64,000 nucleotides of DNA from Rhodococcus sp. OK302 (GTDB lineage Bacteria > Actinomycetota > Actinomycetes > Mycobacteriales > Mycobacteriaceae): NCBI RefSeq assembly GCF_002245895.1, contig NZ_NPJZ01000001.1, positions 310,001-374,000 of the forward strand, written 5' to 3'. Under the pieces are notes generated by a model that searched no databases, was not told the origin of the DNA, and saw nothing but the letters and a program-made list of their open reading frames with translations. The translations under genes were made by a program, and so were the position numbers. Every line of letters begins with the position of its first letter. Position 1 is the first letter of the stretch. This document shows, piece by piece, positions 9,373 through 17,980 of this stretch.

Positions 9373-11739
9373 TTATTGCCGTGAAATCGCGACCCGTGCC
9401 ACTTCTTCCGGATCGATGAGGTGGGAATGGTCGTCGTCTCCGACGTCCAACTGCACGACGTCTATGCGCCCGTTGAACTTGGTGGAATCGCCGTAATCGG
9501 TAGTGACCGGCATTCCGTAATCGTCTCCGACATCGGTTGTTTCATCGGCGGAGAAGATCATCGGCTGAGTCATCTCGACGCGGCCGGTTCCCACCGGCTT
9601 TCCGTCGTAGAACAAGGTGACATCTCCGCCTTTAGCGACACCACCACCGTCGTAAGCGAATTCTGCTCGAACTTGATGCTTACCCGAGGGGAGATCCTCA
9701 TCGGTTCCGATGATGAACTCGGTCATGCCGAGGAGGTTGTACACGAACTTGGCGCGGCCTTCTTTGACGTAGAGACCCCACCCGCCAAATCGACCACCCT
9801 GCGCGATCACTACACCGTGCGCGGTAATTCCCTCCCGAATATCTACTGCCGCAGTGACACTGAACGATCTATTCTTGATGCTGAGCACACTGTGCTCACT
9901 CAGTCGCTTCATGCCTGGAAGCAGGACCTGACGTTTACCTGAAATCAATTGTGGCCGGCCCGCGATGGCCGGATCGAACCGCTCGAACCTGCGATCGTCG
10001 ATCGGAAGAACGTTGTACTTCACGGCCTCGATCAGCCACAGTCGCTGCAACGACGCCAACCGATCCGGCATCTCAGCAGCGAGGTCGTTCGCCTGCGTCC
10101 AGTCCTTTGTTCCGTCGTACAATTCCCACACGTCGTCGTCGAGCGCCGGCAACTCCTGGCTGAAGAGCCACGGGATACTGTGCCGAGTGACGGCACTCCA
10201 ACCCTTGTAATAGATTCCGCGATTACCGGCCATCTCGAAGTACTGCAGATCATGACGTTCCGGCGCCGCTGCGTCTTCGAAGGAGTACGTCATACTCGTG
10301 CCCTCGATGGGCGACTGCTGCACACCGTTCACGAAGGTAGGCTCCGGTAGTCGCGCAGCCTCCAAAATCGTTGGTGCGACGTCGATGACGTGAGTGAACT
10401 GTGAACGCGTCTCACCCTTGCTCTCGATCCCCGCCGGCCAATGCACGATAGTGCCGTTACGCGTGCCACCCCAATGCGAGGCAACCTGTTTGGTCCATTG
10501 AAACGGAGTGCACATCGCCCACGCCCACCCGACCGAGTAGTGGTTGTACGCATCCTTGGTACCAAATAGGTCCTTGACTTCCACCATGAACTCCGGCGTC
10601 TCGATTGCCGCGAGCCCGTTGAAATTGGCCATCTCGTTGAAGGCACCGTTGATGGTTCCTTCTGCCGAGGCGCCGTTGTCTCCGATGATGTAGTACACCA
10701 ACGTATTTTCGAGCGCACCGAGGTCCTCGATGGCATCGACCACGCGTCCCACGTGATAGTCGGTGTGTTCGAGAAAGCCTGCGTAAACCTCCATTTGACG
10801 CTCGAGTACCGGTTTCAGTTCGTCACTCATCTCGTCCCACGAGGGAATCTCATCGGGGCGAGCGGTCAATACCGCATCCGCGGGTACGACGCCTCGCTGC
10901 TTCTGCTGCTCCAGGATGGTCTCTCGCTGCGCATCCCACCCGCCCGCGAATTGGCCTGCATATCTATCCGCCCATTCTTGCGGAACATGGTGCGGCGCAT
11001 GCGTAGCACCCGGTGCAAAGTACATGAAGAACGGCTTTTCCGGCGCCAAGGCCTTCTGCGTCCGAACCCAGTCGATCGCATGGTCCGCGAGGTCTTCGGT
11101 GAGGTGATAACCCTCCTCCGGCGTCTTCTCCGGTTCCACCGGAGAGATTCCTTCGTACAGCGCGGGATAGTACTGATTGTTCTCTCCGCCGATGAAACCG
11201 TAGAAGTGCTCGAACCCTCCCTCTCCGGTAGGCCAAGCCGTGAACGGACCGACCGGCGATGTCTGCCAAGGCGGCACCTCATGGCACTTGCCGAACTGAG
11301 CCGTCGAATATCCGTTCAGTTTCAGCGTCATCGGCAGTGCTGCTTTGGTATTCGGCTTCAAACCCGACAGGCCCGGAGCCGACGTCGCAGTCTCCGTGAT
11401 CGAGCCCATCCCGACCGAGTGATGGTTGCGCCCGCTCAGAAGAGCAGCTCGCGTCGGCGCACAGAGAGCTGTGGTGTGAAAACGGTTGTAGGTGAGCCCG
11501 TTTTGCTGCAATCGCTCCGCCGTCGGAGTATTCGCCGGCCCACCGAATGCGCTACTCGCACCGAACCCCACATCGTCGAGCAGAATCACGAGCACGTTCG
11601 GCGCGTCCTCCGGTGGTAGCCGCGGAGTGATGGGCGGGAACGTCGTATCGGGGTCCTTCGCGTCGTAGGTCACCAACCCCAGATATTGGCGATCCGGGAT
11701 CGGCAGTACCTCGCGTCGCTGACTCATCGGATCCGTCAT
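9373..11739 (-). CDS. Arylsulfatase (type I, formylglycine-dependent)
   Basis: Hydrolyses sulfate esters, releasing sulfate. The 788-residue protein shows the sulfatase metal motif VILLDDVGFG (Asp55-Asp56) and the activation motif CAPTR at residues 93-97, where Cys93 would be oxidised to formylglycine by a generating enzyme not present here. Also visible are MYFAPGATHAPHH and YIIGDNGAS, which belong to the metal and substrate site. There is no export signal, so it is likely cytoplasmic, as in PAS-type arylsulfatases. About 200 C-terminal residues form a beta-rich lectin-like extension, usual for this large class. The open frame runs to 11841; ATG 11739 is preferred because it overlaps the stop of a nine-codon leader ORF that holds the only good ribosome site. 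The gene is divergent from the DUF2254 gene. Confidence 0.9.
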   Translation of the reverse strand: MTDPMSQRREVLPIPDRQYLGLVTYDAKDPDTTFPPITPRLPPEDAPNVLVILLDDVGFGASSAFGGPANTPTAERLQQNGLTYNRFHTTALCAPTRAALLSGRNHHSVGMGSITETATSAPGLSGLKPNTKAALPMTLKLNGYSTAQFGKCHEVPPWQTSPVGPFTAWPTGEGGFEHFYGFIGGENNQYYPALYEGISPVEPEKTPEEGYHLTEDLADHAIDWVRTQKALAPEKPFFMYFAPGATHAPHHVPQEWADRYAGQFAGGWDAQRETILEQQKQRGVVPADAVLTARPDEIPSWDEMSDELKPVLERQMEVYAGFLEHTDYHVGRVVDAIEDLGALENTLVYYIIGDNGASAEGTINGAFNEMANFNGLAAIETPEFMVEVKDLFGTKDAYNHYSVGWAWAMCTPFQWTKQVASHWGGTRNGTIVHWPAGIESKGETRSQFTHVIDVAPTILEAARLPEPTFVNGVQQSPIEGTSMTYSFEDAAAPERHDLQYFEMAGNRGIYYKGWSAVTRHSIPWLFSQELPALDDDVWELYDGTKDWTQANDLAAEMPDRLASLQRLWLIEAVKYNVLPIDDRRFERFDPAIAGRPQLISGKRQVLLPGMKRLSEHSVLSIKNRSFSVTAAVDIREGITAHGVVIAQGGRFGGWGLYVKEGRAKFVYNLLGMTEFIIGTDEDLPSGKHQVRAEFAYDGGGVAKGGDVTLFYDGKPVGTGRVEMTQPMIFSADETTDVGDDYGMPVTTDYGDSTKFNGRIDVVQLDVGDDDHSHLIDPEEVARVAISRQ

Positions 11740-11765
11740 GGCAATTGCACCCCGTCCGTTTGCAT
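11736..11765 (-). CDS. Nine-codon leader ORF upstream of arylsulfatase
   Basis: ATG 11765 follows AAAGGAG, the best ribosome site in the region, and encodes MQTDGVQLP before TGA. That TGA overlaps the arylsulfatase ATG in an ATGA quartet. The sulfatase start itself has no purine-rich site at normal spacing. The simplest reading is a translation-coupled leader ORF. The alternative is that the sulfatase uses GTG 11769 (VNANGRGAIA), but there the ribosome site would abut the start codon. Confidence 0.4.
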   Translation of the reverse strand: MQTDGVQLP

Positions 11766-11846
11766 TCACTCCTTTCCAGGGTCGCAGGGACGCTGACGGA
11801 ACAACATCATCCGTTTCGGGTGATGCCCCGGTTCGCGACATAACCC

Positions 11847-13088
11847 ATGTTCGAAGAGGTGGATCAGCGCTATTCGGCCCCGATCGGAAAGGCCTTCCTC
11901 CTCCGTCGTCGACGGTGGCGGGCTGGGTTCGCCCAACTTGTCATGATGCTGGCGGGTTTGGCGGCCGGACTTGCGATTCCGCTGGTTCAGCGTGGACCTG
12001 TCCTGCCCGCTCGCCAAGTGTCCGACATGCTGGTGGCCATCGGGCTAGGCCTCCTGGGCACGATCGCCGTGATCTTCTCGCTCCTTTTCCTGGTCGTGCA
12101 GTGGGCGTCCACCACGTTCACACCACGGTTGACGCTTTTTCGCGACGATCCGATTGTCTGGCGAACATTTGCCTTCGCCATCGGCCAGTCGGTCTTCGAC
12201 CTCACCGCAGCCCTTGCGATCAGCGGCCACACCGAAGTGTCGGTGATCGTTCCGACGGTCGCAGTTCTGCTGTTGCTGGCGATGTTGTCGCTCTTGCGGG
12301 TGCTCCAGTTGAGAGCTTTTGCATCAATTCAGTTGGCACCGGCACTGGCGTCCATCGCAGATCGCGGACGCCTCGTCCTGGACTCCGTCTATCCACCGAA
12401 TGATGAAAATCGGTCGGCCCCAACACTATCGGGATCGACGGTGCATTCGACCATCATCTGGCCTCACCCGCCGGCCGTGCTCCAACAAATTCTGGTCAAT
12501 CAACTCCGTGGTGCAGCGGGCGAGGCCGGCGCGTTGGTTGTCCTGCTCCAGATATCGGGCACTACCTTGCAATACGGAACTCCCATCGCTGAAGTGCACA
12601 ATTGCTATCTCCCTGACGCAACCGTCGTGGACTGCCTCGTCGGCGGACGAGAAAGAACCTTCACCCAGGATCCGCTGCTAGCACTGCGATTGCTCGCCGA
12701 CATCGGGTTGCGCGCACTGTCGCCGGCGGTCAACGATCCAGCGACCGCCGTTCAGGCTCTCGACGAAATCGAGGATCTGCTTGTTCGAGCGTCATCCCTG
12801 AATACCGTTCCGCTGAGTATCACCGACGATGCCGGCACACTGCGCGTCGTCATTCCACTGCCCGGCTTGGACTCCTTCGTCCGTGCCGGACTCGACGACC
12901 TCATCGCCGCAGCCGTGAAATCACCGTTGGCACTCAATCGAATTCGAGCGGTTCTCGAGTGCACCCGATCCCGATCCCAGCCCCGCCACCACCGAATGCT
13001 CACGGCGCGATTGGACTGGGTCGACGGACTCATCGAGCGTTATCGCTATCTCTACCCTCCAGCGGATCGAGACGAACATCCGGTGTAG
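11847..13088 (+). CDS. DUF2254 membrane protein
   Basis: A 413-residue predicted inner-membrane protein of unknown function. Four hydrophobic segments lie at roughly residues 28-50, 60-86, 108-128 and 132-154, followed by a soluble C-terminal half. The family signature RALSPAVNDPATA is at residues 289-301. The arrangement matches the DUF2254 family, which is common in actinobacteria and proteobacteria. The start ATG lacks an obvious ribosome site, so a downstream GTG near 11859 is possible. It diverges from the arylsulfatase across about 108 bp and is followed 79 bp later by the secreted cupin gene. Confidence 0.85.
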   Translation: MFEEVDQRYSAPIGKAFLLRRRRWRAGFAQLVMMLAGLAAGLAIPLVQRGPVLPARQVSDMLVAIGLGLLGTIAVIFSLLFLVVQWASTTFTPRLTLFRDDPIVWRTFAFAIGQSVFDLTAALAISGHTEVSVIVPTVAVLLLLAMLSLLRVLQLRAFASIQLAPALASIADRGRLVLDSVYPPNDENRSAPTLSGSTVHSTIIWPHPPAVLQQILVNQLRGAAGEAGALVVLLQISGTTLQYGTPIAEVHNCYLPDATVVDCLVGGRERTFTQDPLLALRLLADIGLRALSPAVNDPATAVQALDEIEDLLVRASSLNTVPLSITDDAGTLRVVIPLPGLDSFVRAGLDDLIAAAVKSPLALNRIRAVLECTRSRSQPRHHRMLTARLDWVDGLIERYRYLYPPADRDEHPV

Positions 13089-13167
13089 TCGAAACAATCG
13101 TTCAAACCCGGATAATTCGGACGTAAATGGAGGAAACTGTCGACTACATCCCTCTGAGAGGCCGCAC

Positions 13168-13602
13168 ATGCGTAAACGACATCAGGTTCTGCTTGCACTG
13201 TCCGCCGCAATCGGTCTGTCTCTGACGCCACTGACTGCGTCGGCGACTCCCAGCACCGGCGTACACGGTGAAATTCTCGGACAGGTGGCATTCGGAGGCA
13301 AGGACTACGTCCTGCGTCAGATCACCATCGACCCAGGCGGATCCACCGGCTGGCACTTTCACGACGGAACGCTGTACGCCGCGGTTGTCGCAGGCACCCT
13401 GAGTCACTACCGCTCCGACTGCACCGTCGACGGGATCTACCAAACGGGAAACACCCTCATCGAGCCGAGCGGATCCGGAAATATCCATATCGGCAACAAT
13501 TCGCAGACCACCCCGATGGTCCTCATGGTCGTCTACGTGAATCCCACCGGTAGTCCCCTCTCAGAGGACGCGGCACCGCCCAACTGCCAATTACCCGGCT
13601 GA
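13168..13602 (+). CDS. Secreted cupin-domain protein
   Basis: A 144-residue protein with a Sec signal peptide: MRKRH head, hydrophobic core, and likely cleavage after ASA at residue 26. The mature part is a single cupin barrel with the metal-binding pair His63 and His65 in GWHFHDG and a second motif around GNIHIGNN. Two cysteines (in RSDC and PPNCQ) may form a disulfide outside the membrane. A GAGAGG ribosome site precedes the start. Cupins bind metal and small ligands; no enzyme activity can be assigned. It lies between the DUF2254 gene and the acetoacetate-decarboxylase-like gene, all on the plus strand. Confidence 0.8.
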   Translation: MRKRHQVLLALSAAIGLSLTPLTASATPSTGVHGEILGQVAFGGKDYVLRQITIDPGGSTGWHFHDGTLYAAVVAGTLSHYRSDCTVDGIYQTGNTLIEPSGSGNIHIGNNSQTTPMVLMVVYVNPTGSPLSEDAAPPNCQLPG

Positions 13603-13689
13603 CAGCTCCACCCCCTTGCCTCAGTAAGTAGAACCTGTTCCTATAGAGCGCAAGACTGCGCGAGCGCACCTTAGGAGCAGGAGATATCG

Positions 13690-13731
13690 ATGACCGGAAG
13701 ATCATGTGCGATCAGCGGGGTGGCGTCGTGA
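13690..13731 (+). CDS. 13-codon leader ORF upstream of the ADC-like gene
   Basis: AGCAGGAG sits six bases before ATG 13690, the best ribosome site in this gap. The frame encodes MTGRSCAISGVAS and ends with TGA at 13729-13731. The TGA overlaps a GTG (13728) that starts the ADC-like protein. This repeats the arrangement seen before the arylsulfatase. The alternative is that the ADC-like gene starts at ATG 13704, served by GGAAG, in which case this ORF is incidental. Confidence 0.4.
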   Translation: MTGRSCAISGVAS

Positions 13732-14456
13732 GTTACAGCATCCTGGGCAAGACCGTCGAAATGCCCGTCGAGGTTCGGACCGCGTCTGCCTTCATGGCCA
13801 TGTATTCCGTGCCCAGCGTGACCGCACAGTCGATCATCGACTACACCGGTTTAACGGTGCTTCAGTATCGACCCGGACGCGCCCTGTGCGGGTTGGTGTT
13901 CGTCGACTACGTGGACGGAGATCTGGGTCCGTACAACGAATTCGGTGTGACGTACATGGTGCGAAGCCATACCGCCCCACCGGAGACATCGGTGCTGGGC
14001 GATCTACGGTCGCTGGCTTCCGGCACCGCAGGCGCACTCATTCACAAACTTCCCGTCGACGGCGAATTCACCAAGGCCGCGGGCCGCGGGATCTGGGGAT
14101 TCCCGAAAGTGTTGGCAGAGTTCGATACCGAGCACACCGGGTCCGTCAAGCGCGGTTCAGTGTCCCTGGACGGAAAACTCATCACACAGTTGAGCGTGAA
14201 GTCCGGGCTGAGCGTTCCCGGATCCGGGGCGAACATGTCACTGGCCGCCTACTCGCACCTCGACGGCGTCACCCGGTGCACGTCGTGGGACATGGCACCG
14301 ACGGGCGTGAAGTCACGCCCCGGCGGCGCAGAACTTCAACTCGGCAGCCATCCGATGGCGGCCGAACTACGACGCCTCGGATTGCCTCGGCGCGCCCTGA
14401 TGACCACCACGATTTCAAATCTCTCCATGACGTTCGGAGAGGCGACAGAAATCTAA
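13728..14456 (+). CDS. Acetoacetate decarboxylase-family protein
   Basis: The product is 242 residues from GTG 13728, or 250 from the alternative ATG 13704. The beta-barrel pattern and the core motif GEFTKAAGRGIWGFPKVLAEF match the acetoacetate decarboxylase superfamily; the Lys in WGFPK is the position of the Schiff-base lysine in true decarboxylases. Sequence around it departs from the clostridial enzyme, and members of this superfamily also include hydratases and aldolases, so the substrate is unknown. It is soluble, without signal peptide. It lies 87 bp upstream of the exported ceramidase gene on the same strand, but a promoter-like stretch and palindrome separate them, so a shared operon is uncertain. 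Confidence 0.78.
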   Translation: MSYSILGKTVEMPVEVRTASAFMAMYSVPSVTAQSIIDYTGLTVLQYRPGRALCGLVFVDYVDGDLGPYNEFGVTYMVRSHTAPPETSVLGDLRSLASGTAGALIHKLPVDGEFTKAAGRGIWGFPKVLAEFDTEHTGSVKRGSVSLDGKLITQLSVKSGLSVPGSGANMSLAAYSHLDGVTRCTSWDMAPTGVKSRPGGAELQLGSHPMAAELRRLGLPRRALMTTTISNLSMTFGEATEI

Positions 14457-14470
14457 GAGCGACTACCCTT

Positions 14471-14500
14471 TCCACACATATGTGACACGGGCTACACTGC
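14471..14500 (+). promoter_or_regulatory. Possible promoter with short palindrome before the ceramidase gene
   Basis: A -10-like TACACT at 14493-14498 lies about 17 bp after a weak TTCCAC-like -35, in the gap between the ADC-like and ceramidase genes. The spacer holds a perfect ten-base palindrome, CACATATGTG (14475-14484), which could be an operator. The assignment is based on sequence likeness only. Confidence 0.3.
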
Positions 14501-14543
14501 TGGACGGTTGACCAACTGGCGTCGGCCGCCGGAAAGGACACCC

Positions 14544-16571
14544 GTGAACATCACTCGACGCACCGTCTTGGCAGGTGCCGCCGTTGCTCCAGCGCTCGCA
14601 GTACTGGGCTCGACGCATGCTTATGCCGAACCCTCGGCACCATCAGGATCCATGCAGGTCGGCGTCGGAATCTCCGACGTCACCGGCCCCGTCGCCGAGG
14701 TCGGGATGATGGGCTACTCGAGCTTCGAGCAGCGCGCCGAAGGTCTACATCAGCGAATGCGTGCCCGTGCCTTCGCTTTCGGCGACGGCAACGCGCGCGT
14801 GATGTACGTCTGCGTCGACAACTGCATGATCTTCCAGTCCGTTCACGACGAGGTACTGCGTCGACTCGGCCAGAAGTTCGGTGACCTGTACACCGAACGC
14901 AACGTCATGCTGACTGCCATCCACTCCCATGCGGCCTGTGGCGGAGCCTCCCACAACTACGCCTACAACCTCGCGGTTCTCGGCTTCGAACTTCAGGTGT
15001 TCGAAGCCGAAGTGAACGGCATGGTCGAAGCGATCAGCGCCGCGCACGCCGACCTTGCGCCGGGCACCGTGCGGTTCGGACGCTCCGACTTGACCGATGC
15101 CAGCGTCAACCGCTCCCGAGTTGCCTTCGACCTCAACCCCGCAGAGGACAAGGCCTACTACCCCGGTGGCAACGACCATCACATGCGCGTTATGCGAATC
15201 AGCCAGAGTGGGACGGACATCGGCTCGATCAACTGGTTCGCGACCCACTGTGCGTCCCTCACCAACGAGAACCATCTGATCTCCGGCGACAACAAGGGCG
15301 CAGCCGCCTACTTCTGGGAGCACGACGACAAGGGCGTCCGCTACCTCGACGGCACTCCCAACTTTGTGGCTGCATTCCCCCAGACCAACAGTGGCGACAT
15401 GTCCCCGAACCTGTTCCTCGAGCCGGGACGTGGCCCCACCGAAGACGAGTTCGAAAACGCCCGCATCATCGGGCAACGCCAGGTCGCCGCCGCTCAGGTT
15501 GCCTACGACTCCGCGTCGGAAACTCTCACCGGTGGCGTCGACAGCCGAATCATGTACCTGGACATGGCAAATCAGATCGTCAGTGGAAAGTTCACCCCGG
15601 ACGGACGCGAACATCGCACGGCTCCCGCGGCAATCGGTGCCGCTATGAGCGCCGGCAGCGTCGAAGACGGTCCGGCAATCCCGATCTTCCCCGAGGGCAC
15701 TCGCAACCCCATGATCGACGCCCTCGGCGGCATGGATGCACCTGTCCCCCAGTGGCTTCAGGATGCACAGGCACCCAAACTCGTCGTAGTTCCGGTCGGC
15801 CTGCTCCCACCCGGCGGCTGGGTCCCCAACGTTCTGAAGATTCAGATCCTGCGCATCGGCCAGTTCTACATCGTCGGTGGCCCAGCAGAATTCACCATCG
15901 TCTCCGGCCTGCGGGTGCGTCGAACCGTGGCCGCAGAGTTGGGTGTCCCCCTCGAAAACGTCATCTTCCAGGGCTACGCCAACTCCTACTCGAGTTACTG
16001 CACCACTCCCCAGGAATACGATTCCCAGCAGTACGAGGGCGGTTCGACGATGTTCGGCCGCTACACCCTCCCCGCCTACCAGCAGGGATACGCCGCGCTC
16101 GCAGCCTCCATGCGGGACGGCGTCGAACCGCCGCGCGGTCCGGCACCCGCTGACCTCTCCGGCTTCCAACCCAGCTTCGGCCCTGGCGTCGACTTCGACG
16201 AGCCCTTGCCCGGAACACAATTCGGCACTGCGACCATCCAGCCCACCGACAGCACCGCCGGTCAGCAGGTTGCCGTCGAATTTGTCACCGGCCACCCCAA
16301 GAACGACACCCAGCGCAACGGAACGTTCTACGAGATCCAGCGCAACACCGGTGGACAGTGGACTCGCGTTGCCGACGACGCCGATTGGTCCACCAAGCTC
16401 CATTGGCGCCGCGTGGGCAGCAACGGTTCCGTCGCCCGCATTACCTGGGATGTACCCGCCGGAACCAAAGCCGGCACCTACCGGATCCAGCATTTCGGTG
16501 CGTCGAAGGCTCGCGGCACCGGGCAGATCATGCCTTTCAGCGGCATGACGACGGAATTCCAGGTTTCCTGA
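14544..16571 (+). CDS. Neutral ceramidase (Tat-exported)
   Basis: Hydrolyses the amide bond of ceramides to sphingosine and fatty acid outside the cytoplasm. The 675-residue protein starts at GTG 14544, five bases after GGAAAGGA. It opens with a twin-arginine signal (TRRTVLAGAAVAPALAVLG) ending near AYA. The nucleophile motif NSGDMSPN places the catalytic Ser at about residue 287. Zinc-site segments are AIHSHAACGG (His127, His129) and FATHCASLTNENHLISGDNKG (His235), which parallel the Pseudomonas enzyme. The C-terminal 150 residues form the family's beta-sandwich. Bacteria that make no sphingolipids use such enzymes on host or environmental ceramides. A strong hairpin follows directly. The long antisense frame at 14745-16493 is a shadow. 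Confidence 0.88.
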   Translation: MNITRRTVLAGAAVAPALAVLGSTHAYAEPSAPSGSMQVGVGISDVTGPVAEVGMMGYSSFEQRAEGLHQRMRARAFAFGDGNARVMYVCVDNCMIFQSVHDEVLRRLGQKFGDLYTERNVMLTAIHSHAACGGASHNYAYNLAVLGFELQVFEAEVNGMVEAISAAHADLAPGTVRFGRSDLTDASVNRSRVAFDLNPAEDKAYYPGGNDHHMRVMRISQSGTDIGSINWFATHCASLTNENHLISGDNKGAAAYFWEHDDKGVRYLDGTPNFVAAFPQTNSGDMSPNLFLEPGRGPTEDEFENARIIGQRQVAAAQVAYDSASETLTGGVDSRIMYLDMANQIVSGKFTPDGREHRTAPAAIGAAMSAGSVEDGPAIPIFPEGTRNPMIDALGGMDAPVPQWLQDAQAPKLVVVPVGLLPPGGWVPNVLKIQILRIGQFYIVGGPAEFTIVSGLRVRRTVAAELGVPLENVIFQGYANSYSSYCTTPQEYDSQQYEGGSTMFGRYTLPAYQQGYAALAASMRDGVEPPRGPAPADLSGFQPSFGPGVDFDEPLPGTQFGTATIQPTDSTAGQQVAVEFVTGHPKNDTQRNGTFYEIQRNTGGQWTRVADDADWSTKLHWRRVGSNGSVARITWDVPAGTKAGTYRIQHFGASKARGTGQIMPFSGMTTEFQVS

Positions 16572-16575
16572 ATCA

Positions 16576-16624
16576 CGTGAACGTATCGCTCCCCTTGTTA
16601 GATAAGGGAAGCGATACGTTCACG
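16576..16624. terminator. Bidirectional terminator, 21-bp stem
   Basis: Two 21-base arms (16576-16596 and 16604-16624) pair with a single mismatch around a seven-base loop (GTTAGAT). The arm begins CGTGAACGTATCGCT. It lies four bases after the ceramidase stop. The stop codon of the convergent MFS gene (16620-16622) falls inside the right arm, so it can serve both genes. Confidence 0.85.
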
Positions 16625-17837
16625 CGGTGATTGGGGCGGGAGTTGGAGCCGGAGCCGAACCCGCCCCCGCTGCATCCCGATCCGGCGCCTTCGGCGAACG
16701 ATCCGCCGACGACGCGACCAGCAGCACCAGCAAGCCGACAACAGTGACTACCGCTCCCATCCAGATCGGTGACGTGAACCCGAATCCGGCAGCGATGGTG
16801 ATTCCGCCCAGCCACGCACCCAATGCATTGCCGACGTTGAAGGCCGCGATATTCGCGCCCGACGCCATGGTCGGCGCCTCCGACGCGTAGTTCATGATCC
16901 GCATCTGCAAGCCGGGTACCGTCGCAAAGCCGAAGGCGCCCATCAGGAACAGCGAGATGACGGTCATGATCTTGCTCTCCGCAGTAGCTGCGAACACGAT
17001 CAGTACGACGGTCAGAATTGCCAGAGTCCACACGAGTGACTTCGTCAGCGCACGATCAGCTGCCTTGGCGCCCAAGAAGTTTCCGACGAACAAGCCCGAG
17101 CCGAAGAGGATGAGCAGCCACGGAACGCTGGACGTCGCGAAGCCACTTACCTCGGTGAGGGTAAAAGCAATGTAGGTGAAGGCGCCGAACATTCCGCCGT
17201 AGCCGAGGATCGTGATGGCGATCGAGAACCAGACCTGTTTGTTGCGGAATGCGCCCAATTCACTGCGCAGTCCGCCGTTGGACGCATTTGCGGGCGTCGT
17301 CGGAACCAGTGCGGCAATTCCGATCATTGCGATGATGCCGATGACCGTGATGGCCCAGAACGTCGAGCGCCATCCGAGTTGCTGGCCGAGCAGGGTTCCG
17401 AACGGCACACCGAGAACATTGGCGACGGTGAGACCGGCAAACATCATCGCGATGGCTCCGGCGCGCTTGTTGGGCGCAACCATGTCTGCTGCCACGACGG
17501 ATCCGATTCCGAAGAACGCTCCGTGGCACAGGGCTGCGATGACGCGTCCACCCATCATCACCTCGTACGAGGGCGCGAGTGCCGACATCAGGTTTCCGAT
17601 GATGAACAGCACCATCAGCGAGAGCAGCACCTTCTTGCGCTCGAATCGGATGACGGCCGCGGTCAGCAGGATTGCACCGATCGCCACAGATAGTGCATAG
17701 CCCGAGATCAGGTAGCCGGCGACGGATTCGGTCACCTCGAAGTCAGCCGAGACCTCGGGTAAGAGGCCCATGATGACAAATTCGGTGAGGCCGATCCCGA
17801 ACCCGCCCATGGCGAGGGCAATGAGACCCAATGGCAT
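16620..17837 (-). CDS. MFS transporter, DHA1 family (AraJ/YdhP-like)
   Basis: A 405-residue, 12-helix proton-coupled exporter. It starts MPLGLIALAMGGFGIGLTEFVIMGLLPEVS, the typical first helix of AraJ/YdhP-like drug or sugar exporters, and has the loop 2-3 region GAILLTAAVIRFERKKVL and a motif near helix 4-5 around GRVIAALCHGAFFG. A GAAAGGA site precedes ATG 17837. The C-terminal tail is rich in Ala and Pro. The divergent MarR gene across 143 bp, with operator-like repeats between them, indicates an efflux pump repressed by that regulator and induced by a toxic ligand. The substrate cannot be told from sequence. Confidence 0.9.
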   Translation of the reverse strand: MPLGLIALAMGGFGIGLTEFVIMGLLPEVSADFEVTESVAGYLISGYALSVAIGAILLTAAVIRFERKKVLLSLMVLFIIGNLMSALAPSYEVMMGGRVIAALCHGAFFGIGSVVAADMVAPNKRAGAIAMMFAGLTVANVLGVPFGTLLGQQLGWRSTFWAITVIGIIAMIGIAALVPTTPANASNGGLRSELGAFRNKQVWFSIAITILGYGGMFGAFTYIAFTLTEVSGFATSSVPWLLILFGSGLFVGNFLGAKAADRALTKSLVWTLAILTVVLIVFAATAESKIMTVISLFLMGAFGFATVPGLQMRIMNYASEAPTMASGANIAAFNVGNALGAWLGGITIAAGFGFTSPIWMGAVVTVVGLLVLLVASSADRSPKAPDRDAAGAGSAPAPTPAPITA

Positions 17838-17889
17838 CTCGATGTTCCTTTCACAGATTTACGCGTCAGCCTGTAGCAGGCGTGTGCAG

Positions 17890-17929
17890 TAGTTGCAGGC
17901 GCGCTATAAATAGTTGCACGCGCGCGCTA
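17890..17929. promoter_or_regulatory. Repeated MarR-type operator half-sites
   Basis: Two near-copies of TAGTTGCA followed by GCGCGCTA occur at 17890-17906 and 17911-17929, in the divergent MFS/MarR gap. Each copy is a partial palindrome of the TAG...CTA form typical of MarR-family boxes. Their direct repetition 21 bp apart, two helical turns, suggests two dimers bound on one face. Binding by the adjacent MarR is inferred. Confidence 0.5.
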
Positions 17930-17980
17930 CATGCGCAAGCTGGTAACCTGAGGCCGTAGGAAACGGACAAGGAGAATCAC

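Noticed and set aside
14745..16493. 582-residue minus-strand frame
   Set aside because: It lies entirely antisense to the ceramidase gene, has low-complexity Gly/Val/Asp composition and no domain motif; a frame kept open by high GC.
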